From NCBI GenBank assembly GCA_011947345.1, contig JAAVTG010000614.1:372001-436000 (forward strand): a DNA stretch of 64,000 bases, read 5' to 3'. Positions 1 to 10,720 of this stretch are shown piece by piece. Each line of letters starts with the position of its first letter. Position 1 is the first letter of the stretch. The position numbers and the translations under genes were made by a program. The DNA is from Phytophthora quininea. Lineage: Eukaryota > Oomycota > Peronosporomycetes > Peronosporales > Peronosporaceae. The notes under the pieces are model-generated. The model was not told the origin of the DNA and made no database searches. It saw only the letters and a program-made list of their open reading frames with translations.

Positions 1-2267
1 GAAGTCTCTCCAAGAGCAAGCGAAAAAGCTGCTGCTGAGCAAGCAGCTAAACAGGAAGAACAAGCAAGGGCAGAAGCAATTGCTCGAGTTCAAGCTGAGA
101 AGGAGGCAGCAGAAGCAAAACAACAACAGCTAAAGCTCGAACTTCAGCTCCGTGAACAAAAGAAACAGCGTGAGCTTGAAGAGCAGCGCAAGCGCGCCGA
201 AGAAGCGGCTCGAGAAGCCGAGCGAGAAAGATTGGCAGCTATTCAGCGAGCAGAGGCGTTACGGGCGAAAGCAGCGGAAGAAGAGAGACGTCGGCAAGAA
301 GAAATTCGTCTAGCGGAACTTCAACGGAAGGAAGCGGAAGAGCTAGAGCGAAGGCGTCAGCAAGAATTAGCTGCAGAGCGAGCACGGAGAGAACGTGAGG
401 CCGCGCTTGAAGCCGAGAGGCGAGCGTCTAGCCAAGGAGCGCGAAGAGAGGAAGCGCATCCGCCGTGCTGAGAAGCAACGACTCGCAGTGCTAAAGCTAA
501 AGCTGCACATTTGGAAGAAGTACGTCCACGAGTCTCGGAATGGGATGGGGCCAGTAGCTATTGATGCTGGTAACTTACGACTAGGCCGTTCTCATCGAAG
601 GGCGAATGAGAGTGTGAAGTGGCTGTTTAGAGGATCTGACGCTGGTGTACCAGTTGGGATCAGACGGCTGAAGCAAGTGCCAGTACGGAATCTGGCAAAG
701 CCATCATCGGATGTCATATTGCCGTCGATCTGGGAAGCAGACGATGTCCTTCGTGTGGTAGGAGCTTCTCTTCGCCAACAGAATCCTGTATCGCCATCTA
801 TCGCGTGGAAGCTCGTCATTGCCGATTTAATGGATGGAGACTCATCGTTTGGTCTGTGGTGTGCTGTGCGAGGTGGAACACAAGACTCAACGTCGCTCAG
901 TCGTGACTGCCACCGTGTGTTCCGTTCGAACGATCGACCCGATCTCCAAGGTATTGCTGTTTGCTGTCGATATTTAACCGGAGGGTTCCCTCAGTACAAT
1001 ACCTGCGAGGCACAAGAAGTGAAGCTGGCTTCCACATCGGCGATTCTTCTTCCCGTCGACTTAAAGTCACTAGAGGAAACGAAGAATTGTGGCGCTTTGG
1101 AGCAGCAATTATGTGGCTTACTGTCGTCTTTGAGCGGAGACTGTCGCGTGGTTCTTAGTGTGCTGGGACTGGCCTCAGCAGACTTCAACTCGACGGAACT
1201 CCTGAACAAGCTTGAGGCCTCTGTCAGACGAGTGGAAAGCAGATTTGCGACGCACATTGCCCACGTCACCTTTGAGATGATTCGTGCAAACGACTCGCTT
1301 CCTCAAAGGTTTGGCCAGACACTGACCAAGCTCGCAGCTCTGTCCCCACCTGTCGGCCAACTCAAGAGCGTCGGTCTGAAAGAGTTGCTAGAAGGTGGCA
1401 TGAACGCAATGATGAACCAATGTGCATCATCAATGGCGATGCAAACTGCAATTTGCAGCGTGTTCCCACGTATACAACGCGACATTCTATCGTCCAGGGT
1501 CATGGATCTGACGTATCCACCGCCGGAATTGCAGCACGCTGTAGTAGAGCCTCAACCTGGCTGGAACTCCCCGAAGAGGAGGCACGAGATCAAGACCGTA
1601 TTGACGGCGCTTGAGGTCACTCGCATCGCCGCCGACGGTCCTGTGGATAGTGTAAATCCCGACCAAGTCTGCGATGTCTACTTCAAAAGATCGTGGACTT
1701 CATTGATCGCCTGTTCCTCTCGTACGAAGCAGCCACGGAGGTGTCGACGTACGAGCTTAAAAACGGATGTATGGCTTGCTTCTTCCGGTCCACGAGCAAC
1801 TGACAGCGAGCAGTGCCGAGAACAAACTAGTGTCTGGTCAAGCAGCCGACACGCTGTTGCCGTGGAGGAAGATCTTTGACGAGATCTACGGCGCTTTCTT
1901 CGAGACAATGGGCGACATCACCATTTACTTCCCGGTGGACTGGCGCCGTCCCGAGCCACGGACTTTGAGTCTGCTGGACACGCCGTCAACGTCAGCGCTG
2001 TCTGAGTCGCCGATGCTAGCGAACCGAAGTGTCAAGCGTGATCGCAGTAAGGTAGTACAACCTGTGAAGGTTTCGCTTGAGAGTTTCCAGCGCAGCTTTG
2101 GCAACAAGTCATTGACTGCAGCAGAAGCCTCGCAGGAATATCGAGCAGTGGGCGAGATGAAGCGACTGCGAGTGGCGATTGAGAAGGAACGAGCTGCCGC
2201 GTCCGACTTCCAACGGATGCTCCGTCAAGAACTCAAGCGATGGAGTGCAGACGATGGGCTGCTGTAG
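1..2267 (+). CDS. SAC3/GANP-like protein, C-terminal part (5' partial, frame-broken)
   Basis: The N-terminal third seen here is a charged coiled coil rich in E, R, A and Q. It runs into a segment reading LKLKLHIWKKYV followed by a basic stretch, which is the arrangement found in plant and animal SAC3/GANP proteins behind the SAC3 helical domain. Those proteins belong to the TREX-2 complex and couple transcription to mRNA export at the nuclear pore. The SAC3 domain itself would lie upstream of the window. The coding frame changes three times, near 425, 1673 and 1765, each by one base. Sensible protein (for example IVDFIDRLFLSYEAATEV in the short middle frame) continues across each change, so I read one gene ending at 2267. 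Family assignment rests on layout and short motifs, so it is moderate. Sequence error or pseudogene decay are both possible. Confidence 0.5.
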
Positions 2268-2377
2268 ATAGCGAGAGGTGTGAAACACAATGCAAGTTGC
2301 CTTGCAAACAGTAATTGCAAGGAAAAAAGCGTTTTTACGCAGTTCAACGTTGCCCAGAAGCTACACCGCAAGAAGAG

Positions 2378-3511
2378 ATGAAGCTGAGCGAGTTGCCGCG
2401 CGACCTGCTGGGCGCCACGCTGCAGTTCGCCGACCACAAATCACTACTGCAGCTGGAGAGCGTCAGCCGCCGTCTCCACGACGCTATTGAGCAATGCGGT
2501 GCGTCCTTATACGCCTCTATATCCTCCAACATTGTCAACTGACTATTCTCCGTTCTTGCTACAGCCACGTGGCAGAGCCTGGCCCAACGTTACGCATTGT
2601 ACGTTAAAGGCTGTCGCACCAGGAACCCTGAGGACTGGAAGCGCCTCGTCATGTTGACGCTGAGCCCCGTGGGTGACCAGTTCTCGGTGCTGCGTCAAGT
2701 GCGAGGTCTGCAACAGAATTTTTTGAACCTTGGAGAAGAGTCTTTATAATAATATTTTATTATTTATTTTGCTGCAGAATGCTCGTCGACTGATCACTCG
2801 AACGAATCGGCGGAGAACACACTAACGAGGTCCCATTGCTGCGTCGGAGTGGCGCTGCTCAACAATACGGTGGTGGCGGACGACCCCAACGCCTATGAAG
2901 CTTTTGCCAGGAGACTACAGGTGGAATGCGGCTGTGCCAGAGGAAGACCGTGCTATTGGAGCACGTAAGTAGCTTTAGATGGTTTTAGAGAGAGATTTGG
3001 AGCACTGACGTTGATATATTTTAGAGCTTCGACGTGGTCGTGTAAGACGACGGATTATCTGGACTATGCCATGTGGGAGAACGCGCTAGTCGACAGTATT
3101 CAAATCCTGCCGTACCGAGTGTTCTGGTATCCTGGCAGTCCAACGTACTCGCCGAAGAGGCTGTCCTTTGCGTTGTACGAGTTGGGGGTCGACGGAGAAG
3201 ACGCGATGATGGTGTACGAGTCGATGGAGTTTAGTATTGTCAAGGATATGAAGGTGCGATGGTGCTTGGGTATTTACTTTGTTAACGAGGCATTCTAATG
3301 TCGGTTGCTTTGTTTTCAGATGCAAACGTTCAAGTTACCGTGTCGAGTATTCCTCGCGCGAGGCGTTTTGCGAGTGAATTTGTTTGACCGACAGGAGGAA
3401 ATCGGTTTGGAAGTGGCTCAGTGGATGCAGGAGAACAACTTACCGCCGTATTATACGTGCTTGAGTTACGTGGGAGCCACGGGTCTTCTGGAGGCGGGAC
3501 TCTCTGCTTAG
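2378..3511 (+). CDS. F-box protein, At4g00755-like, five exons
   Basis: The start begins MKLSELPRDLLGATLQFAD, a clear F-box that would bind SKP1 in an SCF ubiquitin ligase. Four short introns join the reading frames: 2499-2564, 2706-2777, 2965-3024 and 3254-3319. Exons of 121, 141, 187, 229 and 192 nt give 289 residues in one frame. The middle part (CSSTDHSNESAENTL, CYWSTAST, then FWYPGSPTYSPKRLSFALYE) matches the layout of plant F-box proteins of the At4g00755 type: a cysteine/serine signature, a YWSS-like motif and a beta-rich C-terminal domain ending VFLARGVLRVNLFDRQ. That C-terminal domain presumably recruits the substrate, which is unknown. The second intron has a GTCTGC donor; the more usual GTGCGA site 7 nt upstream would put exon 3 out of frame. 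The frame is otherwise intact. Confidence 0.8.
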
Positions 3512-3562
3512 TCGAGCTGTCCTTTTGCCGATAAATGTGCATATGAGTTTTCTTGAACGGTT

Positions 3563-5596
3563 ATGACTTTTGTTGGAAATCCCAGTGTCCCTTCAAGAGA
3601 AGCCGCGCTAGGATCGACAATAATGCAGCATGATGGCGGCAACAACTCACGAGGATATGAAGGTGCATCCGTGGTGAATGGACGACTGGCTTCGCGTGGA
3701 CGTACTGGAATGGCGATCGATCCGAATTGGAAAGACGGCAAGCAGCCGCAAGCCACCCCAGTGATTGAATTGGAGCACACGATCGGCTTTTCCGCGATAC
3801 CAAACTCCATCCACTACCACCCGTCGGGACGCGACTACGTGTATCCTGCTGGCGGATCGGTACTCCTGACATCATTTCAAGATGCACACAGTCAGCTCTT
3901 TCTCCGCGGACATGAGGGGCATGTGACGTGTGTTGCGATGTCGCGCTCAGGGAAATTGTTGGCATCGGGTGAGCGAGGAAGACGCGCGGACGTTCTCGTG
4001 TGGGATTATTCTACTAGACGATTAGCATTTCGGCTCTCAGAACACGACGCAGGGGTCTCCGCTCTAGCCTTTTCGGATGACGAGCGATTACTTTGCACGG
4101 TGGGGTCGCCTGAGGATGGACCTCGATTGTACGTTTGGGACGTCATGACAGGAAACATTTGCGCTACGCACCAGAAAATGTCGAATATCGTGACCGCTGT
4201 CACGTTCGGAGGCATGGCGCGGGACGTCAAACGCCGCGACACAGCCAACTACCAATTTGCAACCGTGGGCCACCGATTGTTCGTGCTCTGGGCCCTCAAT
4301 CCGATGACAGGAGAGCTTGTGCAGTCCAAGATTGAACAGACGTTGATACGCGACTATACTTGTGTGAAATTCTCACCCGATTTCGAAACAATTGTAGCTG
4401 GCAGCTCGAGCGGTGATTTCTGCGTTGTGAACGTGAAGACTCGACAGATTCTCAAGGTTATCCCTGCCTGCTCCTGCGGCGTCAACTCTATTCTGTACTT
4501 TGACGGTGGCGTCTTGGTGGGAGGCGGTGATGGCAGTGTGCTGCACTATGGTCATGACTTTGTAGATACTTGTCATGTCGCTCTAGACAGCGGCGTTGTT
4601 GGCATTGCACTCAACGCTGCACAGACCGAACTCGTCGCAGGCACTCAAGCCGGAAGTATCTTCTCGGTGCGTCTTGCTCTCGGTTCCTCTCGTTGCAGTC
4701 TGCAAGCCAATCTTCTATCTGAAAACCATTCGAACGCCGTCATCCAAGTTTGTTACGCACCAGACGTGTCCGATAGGTTTGCTACTATCTCGCGAGACTG
4801 CACCATTCGTGTCTGGGATGCATCAGACTACAACGTTGTCACTCGATGCTTCGTTGGTGATGCTGGTGTGCCAACATGCCTTCAATTTTCGCTTGATGTG
4901 CTTCTTTCAGGCTGGGCAGATGGCTGCATTCGTTCTCATGGCAGTGATTCAGGCGATCTTGCTTGGTCAATTGACAACGCACACACAGATGGAGTCACTG
5001 CCCTTGTGTTGAGTCACAACCAGCGGTTTGTCGTGTCTGCAGGTGTCGGTGGCGAGGTACGCGTGTGGGATATTCGCAAGCGCGACTTGGTCTCGCATCT
5101 AAAGGAGCACTCAATGACAGTGACGAGTCTCGCTCTCTATCGTGACGACCTGCACGTGGTATCGTGTAGTCGAGATCGTAGCTTGCTCTGCTGGGATCTC
5201 CGTAGTGAGCGCCGAATCTCGAGCCACATCCAGCGCATGGGAGGAATCAACACCGTGGCGTTATCCTCAGACCAACATCTAGTGCTAAGTGCTGGTCAGG
5301 AAAAGCGCATTTCGTATTGGGATTTACGGATTGATACACCTGTGACTGTGATCCAGAAAGCCCATGAAGAAGAAGCCACGTGCATCGCAGTAGCTCATAA
5401 TCTGGAGGTGTTTGCTACCGGAGGAAATGACCGCATGGTAAAACTATGGGACTTCAACACCAGTCAGCTGATCATGGACGGCGTGGGGCACTCTGGCAAT
5501 GTTCGCGGGTTAGCCTTCAGTCCAGACGATCGGCAACTCATTTCCGTCGGAGACGATGGCAGTGTCTTCGTTTGGAACGTCTACACCGAACAGTAA
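3563..5596 (+). CDS. CFAP52: Cilia- and flagella-associated protein 52 (WDR16) homologue
   Basis: A 677-residue, intronless WD40 protein whose length is close to animal CFAP52 (about 620). After a non-conserved 60-residue leader it reads IELEHTIGFSAIPNSIHYHP, GGSVLLTSFQD and LFLRGHEGHVTCVAMSRSGK, which follow the CFAP52 N-terminus closely. About a dozen WD repeats follow to the end, many closing with VWD or LWD, forming two propellers. CFAP52 is a microtubule inner protein of motile axonemes, so this gene fits an organism with flagellated zoospores. A second ATG at 3623 lies just before the conserved part and could be the real start. The gene is convergent with the aminopeptidase gene, with only 74 bp between the two stops. 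No frame damage is seen here. Confidence 0.93.
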   Translation: MTFVGNPSVPSREAALGSTIMQHDGGNNSRGYEGASVVNGRLASRGRTGMAIDPNWKDGKQPQATPVIELEHTIGFSAIPNSIHYHPSGRDYVYPAGGSVLLTSFQDAHSQLFLRGHEGHVTCVAMSRSGKLLASGERGRRADVLVWDYSTRRLAFRLSEHDAGVSALAFSDDERLLCTVGSPEDGPRLYVWDVMTGNICATHQKMSNIVTAVTFGGMARDVKRRDTANYQFATVGHRLFVLWALNPMTGELVQSKIEQTLIRDYTCVKFSPDFETIVAGSSSGDFCVVNVKTRQILKVIPACSCGVNSILYFDGGVLVGGGDGSVLHYGHDFVDTCHVALDSGVVGIALNAAQTELVAGTQAGSIFSVRLALGSSRCSLQANLLSENHSNAVIQVCYAPDVSDRFATISRDCTIRVWDASDYNVVTRCFVGDAGVPTCLQFSLDVLLSGWADGCIRSHGSDSGDLAWSIDNAHTDGVTALVLSHNQRFVVSAGVGGEVRVWDIRKRDLVSHLKEHSMTVTSLALYRDDLHVVSCSRDRSLLCWDLRSERRISSHIQRMGGINTVALSSDQHLVLSAGQEKRISYWDLRIDTPVTVIQKAHEEEATCIAVAHNLEVFATGGNDRMVKLWDFNTSQLIMDGVGHSGNVRGLAFSPDDRQLISVGDDGSVFVWNVYTEQ

Positions 5597-5670
5597 GGTA
5601 TTAATCAAGACGCCAGGCTTCAAAACTTCATGTTATCTTTATTTCTCTACGAATCAAGACGAACGGACCT

Positions 5671-7479
5671 CTACTGCTGCTCGTGGTCCTTGATGTAGTT
5701 GTAGAGCAGCTGAACTCCAAAGCCAGTGGCTCCCTTGGGGAAGTAAGACTTGGCGACGCTGTAGTCGGATGGGCCGGCAATGTCAATGTGCGCCCAGTCA
5801 ACTCCCTCATACACAAATTGTTGCAAGAACGCTGCCGCAGTGCTGGCACCGCCGTAGCGACCACGGCTTGTACTACGCGAGTCTGACTGGGAGCCCTTGA
5901 GAGAAGCAGTGTGCTCGGGAAGAATCGGCAGACGCCAGACGCGCTCGTGGCATTCCGTACCAGTCTCCTGCAGGTTCTTGGCCAAGTCGTCCGAGTTGGA
6001 GAACAACCCGGCGCAGTGCTCACCCAGCGCAACTAAACATTTCATAGTAAGTAGTCATCAGCAATAAGCAAACCCAACTGCTACGTACCCATGCAAGCAC
6101 CAGTCAGAGTGGCAACGTCAATGACCTTCTTGGGACTGTACTCCTTCTGCACGAACGACATCGCGTCGCCAAGAACGAGACGACCCTCAGCATCGGTGTT
6201 GCTGTTCTCCACAGTGATACCCTGCACACAATGATCATTAGTGGTGGTGAATGCTACATGTAGTAGCGGCAGAATAGACCGTACCTTGTGAGACTTGACG
6301 ATCGTGTGGGGCTTGACGGCCTTGGAGCCGATGGCGTTTTCAGCCAACGCAAGAGCGCACACGATGTTCACCTTCAGTCCCTGACGTGAAGCAGCACGAA
6401 CAGCTCCCAGCACCGCAGCAGACCCGCACATATCGGTGTGCATGGTCTCGATAGAGTTCGTCGGCTTCAAGTTCAGACCTCCCGTGTCAAATGTGATGCC
6501 CTTGCCAACTAGCGCGATCTTCTCCTGCGAGTCTGGGTTTCCGCAGTACTCGAGGATGACAAGGCGAGGAGGACACGTAGCTGCCTGACCTACGCTCAAG
6601 AACATGTTCATGCCCTCCTTCTCCAGATCCTCCTGCTGTAGCACTCGGAAGGACATGTTGGGAAGGTCTGCCGTAGCACGCGCCACCTCCTCCATGAACG
6701 CCGGATTCACAATGTGTGAACGTTCATTGCCTATACAAACCAACCTGATTAGATCGATGCTACGCAAAAGCGTGTCAAGAACTGAACGCACCGAGGTTCC
6801 GCGCAAAGACCGTCTCCTCTCCGACGGTGACCTGCTCAGCCACGTTCTGTTTCATACCAACCATCAGTACTTCAACTCCTGTACATGTCATTGTTCCTCC
6901 CACCTTCTGGAACTCCGTAGACGCGTCCAGATAAATCTGCTCTAGCGGCAGCTTGAGCTTGTCGTTTCCATAGGCGTCTTTGCCTTGGCTAAGGTATTGG
7001 TCAAACTGGTAGTTGGACAGCATGGAGGCCTGGGAGACCAACTCCACCACTCGACTGGGCTGCAGTTGACTCCCTTCCAGCTTCGGTAGCTGCAGTACCA
7101 CATCCCTAGCACGCTTGCTTTTGAGTGCACTGAGCGCGCCGTGGGTGGCGTCTCGCAGCACATTGGGCGTGACCTTCTGGGCGTCTCCAAGCCCCACCAG
7201 CAGCACACGTTGGTCCTTGACTGCAGCGTCATCTGAAGATGGGTACAGGTACATCTTCTCCTGCGGTTTGGCTTGGAATTCGCTCAGTTGGGCGGCAGAT
7301 ACAGCGAAGGGCAGTGAGCTCTGCAGGTTGGAGACGTCACTGGAGCGCGTCACGAACACCACGCGCGTCTTGGGAGCTGCAGACTCGGAGAGTAGAGAGA
7401 GCTGTGTCTGGACACGCTGCTGCACCATGCGGTGCGCGGCGGAGGCGCTCGACGAGCTCAAGAAGCGGCGGAACAGCAT
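5671..7479 (-). CDS. Leucine aminopeptidase, M17 family
   Basis: Four exons on the minus strand (7479-6792, 6730-6285, 6221-6089, 6032-5671) are joined by introns of 61, 63 and 56 nt and give 542 residues. The C-terminal half holds the M17 catalytic centre: LVGKGITFDTGGLNLKP with the metal-binding lysine and aspartate, then NSNTDAEGRLVLGDA with the conserved NTDAEGR. It ends with the usual WAHIDIAGPSDY and KGATGFGVQLL. M17 enzymes are di-zinc or manganese exopeptidases that recycle peptides. I chose the ATG at 7479 because MLFRRFLSSSSASAAHRM looks like a mitochondrial presequence and because it leaves 105 bp to the divergent neighbour. An in-frame ATG at 7557 would add 26 residues and leave 27 bp. 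The frame is intact. Confidence 0.92.
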
Positions 7480-7584
7480 GATTGACACACTTGTGCTGCA
7501 AAACGTGCGGTGAAGTGACGTGGTGTTGACTTTCGAGGAAGGTACCGTAAACAACATTATTTAATAATTGCTGCACACTTCAAC

Positions 7585-8628
7585 ATGGAGACTAGCGACG
7601 ACTCCGTGGATACCGTCGCCTCTAGTGCTGCTTCAACAGATGTACCTGCTTCGCTGCTGTTCTCTCTGCAATTCTACGCCGACCGTGTCTCTCTGCAGCG
7701 GCTAGAGTCTTCGGATGGTCTCCTATTGGCCTTCCAGCTGCTGCAGTACGAGATCGTCCTATTCGACGGCCGTGTGGAGTCCCAATCCGCTGATGCCAGC
7801 GAGATGCAAACCACAAAAATTGGTCACGGCAAGTCCTGTCTGTTTGAAGCTGATCCAGATGAATTGGTGCGAGAATTACAGCGCCATCGCGACGCTCCAT
7901 TGACGCTGCTGCTGCTGGCTCAAGAACGAGGCCGAGCGAGGTTAAAGGCCTTCGCGGGGGTTCCATTGATTCTTCACGCGGGGCTTTTACTAGATGATGG
8001 AGATGCACTCAGCAGCAGTATGCTGCATCGAGTGTGCGAATGGGCTAGTCAGAGCGGCCGCTGGGAGCTGAAGGACCACCACAACCAGTCGGTGGGGTGG
8101 GTCGACGGCATCGTAACTCTCTCGTGCTTAGGGAAGACGCTGGCACCGCACTTGGTTCATGCACTCGGAGTGCAAGTCAGCAAGTCCGTGCCGTCAAGTC
8201 CACGACTACAGTCACCTCGTGGGAAGGAAAGTGAAGTGAATGAGGTGGAAACGACACCGAACGAGTCGCAGTTGGAGAAAGCTGTTGATGAAGAAGTGAA
8301 CGAACTCGTGAAAACTGTCGAAATGGAGAAGATGGACTCAAGCGTCCAATGTGACGAGGAAATGCTCTTTGGAGATGATGCAAGACCGATAGCAGCCACG
8401 GTTGTCGCTTCGCTACCGCTGCGCGATGGAGCAATACGTTTCCACGGGAAGAGCAAGGACGCCAAGACGGCGAGTTCCAGGACCATCCGCAGTAAGACAA
8501 ATATCAACAGGGAACACCATGTTCCGATCCGACACTCCACTAGGGCGACACCAGCTACTAGCGACTTGTTCTCACGTGAATTGCCGCCCCCACTATTCTT
8601 TCAGAAAGCGGCTCGACCAAAGCGTTAG
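7585..8628 (+). CDS. MAP10-like (DUF4497) N-terminal domain protein
   Basis: An intronless protein of 347 residues. Residues about 22-200 resemble the N-terminal domain of animal MAP10: LFSLQFYADRVSLQRLE, then AFQLLQYEIVLFD, GKSCLF near residue 89, LTLLLLAQERGRARLKAFAG and GRWELKDHHNQSVGWVDG followed by a beta segment. In animals MAP10 stabilises microtubules during cytokinesis, and the domain resembles a C2 fold. The C-terminal 150 residues are acidic and then basic and look disordered. Function here is inferred only from the domain. The gene is divergent from the aminopeptidase gene and convergent with the SH3 gene, whose stop is 59 bp away. The frame is intact. Confidence 0.6.
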   Translation: METSDDSVDTVASSAASTDVPASLLFSLQFYADRVSLQRLESSDGLLLAFQLLQYEIVLFDGRVESQSADASEMQTTKIGHGKSCLFEADPDELVRELQRHRDAPLTLLLLAQERGRARLKAFAGVPLILHAGLLLDDGDALSSSMLHRVCEWASQSGRWELKDHHNQSVGWVDGIVTLSCLGKTLAPHLVHALGVQVSKSVPSSPRLQSPRGKESEVNEVETTPNESQLEKAVDEEVNELVKTVEMEKMDSSVQCDEEMLFGDDARPIAATVVASLPLRDGAIRFHGKSKDAKTASSRTIRSKTNINREHHVPIRHSTRATPATSDLFSRELPPPLFFQKAARPKR

Positions 8629-8687
8629 CAGCTGCTGGCAGATATTTGACTTGTTTTAATATATTTTGAAGCTGGCTACCCTCACGC

Positions 8688-10363
8688 TACTGCTCCTTCT
8701 GCACGCGCAGCTCGCGATTGAGAAAGTATCCTGACTTGTGTAGATATGTTGCAGGCAACTCGACCGGGCGGTTTTGTTCCAGTACCTGCAATCCAACCAC
8801 ATAGCATTAGACCACAACAACCATGTATCTCGGCAGTGACACACTGCGTACATACCCGGTTGGAAAATACTTCAAAATCATCTTCAGTCATGGGGCCGTA
8901 CAAGAGACTCCATTTGCCGTCCACCAGCACGAAATAGTAGCGCTCGTTCTCACCGTGCTCATACCAGCCTTCTTCGCCCTGCACAGTGCCTGGACACGCG
9001 TTGAGGATGCCACTTGAGCCCTTGCTGCTGTGCTGCTTTTTGCTGCCTCCCAGGAACGACCGCATCTTCTCACCAATCTGTTTGCCCAACGTTGACCGTC
9101 CGCCTTGCTGTTTATTAGAGGCCGACGTTGAGGTACTTGATCGGCCTTCGTCATCCTTCCGACTCGTGGACACACTGCTAGCTCGACCTTCTGAGGATCC
9201 CTCGCTTCTCTCGGTCTCGTCCTTCTTCCCTCTTGCAGTAGCTTTCTCCGTCTCCTCCTTCTTCGTCGCTGTCGAAGCTGCGGTAGTCTTCGCTTGTGCA
9301 GACTCCGACGCCTTCTCATCTGCCTGCACATCTAACTGACCCACACCCTTTTCAACATCCTGTAGAGCAGCAGCTTGTCTCTTCTTATCGGATTTCCGAG
9401 CAGAACGCGCTCCGTCTTCAGGGTCGGACTCGTCATTGTCCTTATCACGACGCTTCTTGCTACGCCTCGAACGTCGTTTGTGGTCGCTGTCGTTATCATC
9501 GTCGTCTTCGCTCGAGCTTCCGCGATGTCTGCGACGATGACGGCGATGTCGTCGTCGACGATAACTTCCGTTGGAGTTGTCGGAAGACGTCGAATCCGAC
9601 TCACTCTCACTTGATCCGCGCCGACGACGGCGACGACTACGATGGCGTGTACTTCGCTTACCACCATCGCTCTCACTGGACTCGCTGCTATCGGCATCAT
9701 GATGACGGTTTTTCTTCGAGTGTCTTGTCTTGCGAGCCGATCGCTCCGAGCGCTCTGTCAATTCTTCAGGAGGAGGCACAGACTTAGCCAGTCGTGCACT
9801 GTTCGAAGCCTCCTCCGAAGCAGCAGCTCGCTGGCCCTCCTCGATTTGGCGATTCTTCTTCTTCTTCTTGCTCTTCCGAGGAGACTCATTGTCTTCTTCT
9901 TCCACTGCACCGCCGGCCTCTTTACGAGGTGAACGCACCGTTACTGGAGCTGCGTCTTCCGCGTCACTTGCTTCAAGTTTTTCCTTACGGCGTTTCTCTT
10001 TACGTAGCTGCTTTTACGAGCCTTTTCAGCAGCACGTTGGGCTTCATCCGTAGCGGCAGCACCTTCAGCATCACCACCACCGTCCAGGAACTCTAGATAG
10101 GACGATGGTACATAGCCCACTTCATCTCCTGCTTCACATTTCAAGTACCCTGTCCGCTTGGTCGACAGCACTTTGACGATATCTCCTGTACGTAGCGACA
10201 GTTCCTCTTCCCCGGAAGCTTTACGGTCTCGAACGACGCGAGCCATCGTGGCCCCATCTTCCGCTCGCCCAGAGTTGGTCGACGCTAATCGACTGGTTGC
10301 CGGAGGCGACGTCCGAGCGGTCCCCTTTCCTGTCTCGGTGTTATCCACGTACGTGGCTGTCAT
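8688..10363 (-). CDS. SH3-domain protein with K/R/S-rich linker
   Basis: Reading from 10363 down, residues about 40-92 form an SH3 domain: ARVVRDRKASGEEELSLRTGD with the ALYDY-like start degenerated, then GYLKCEAGDEVGYVPSSYLEF with the conserved G-x-VP-x-x-Y end. A long Ser/Arg/Lys/Glu-rich, probably disordered linker follows. A conserved C-terminal module (GWYEHGENERYYFVLVDGKW, then VLEQNRPVELPATYL after an intron at 8786-8855) ends at 8688-8690. The frame breaks once near 10013. An extra A in the short A run on the coding strand restores a continuous basic reading (R-K-K-Q-L-R-K-E-K). It is probably an adaptor with SH3 contacts; partners are unknown. The highly repetitive Arg/Ser block at 9440-9680 is codon-biased and gives many false reading frames on the other strand. 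Confidence 0.72.
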
Positions 10364-10720
10364 TGCCCTTCTCCGCTTGCGCCACCTCCCAGTGGCGCAT
10401 TGGAATACGAGTCGATCGAGTCATTTGTCAGACCTTTGACCTGGCGCACCGCCTGCTTGGGCTTGGTGGTGAGCGCCGGCAACATGGCTCACCAGCAACG
10501 AGGCGCTTTCGAAACTTGGTCGCTATACGTGCCGAGGGCTATACCCGTCTGTTATCACCAGACACCGCACCAAAATAGTTGGTAGAGGGGCTGCATTTAG
10601 CAGTCGTCGCTTCCAGCTGGACTGCCCCGCTCGGTGGCGGAGTGACTAATTGAGCGTGAAGCTCTTGTAGTACAGTCTATATGGTAGTATTGCACAACCT
10701 TCTATGTATCATATTGTTGG
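10364..10720. other. Divergent intergenic region
   Basis: 357 bp between the SH3 gene (minus) and the NOL9-like gene (plus). It must hold both promoters. I see no clear Inr/FPR pair, no TATA box and no small gene. Confidence 0.5.
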
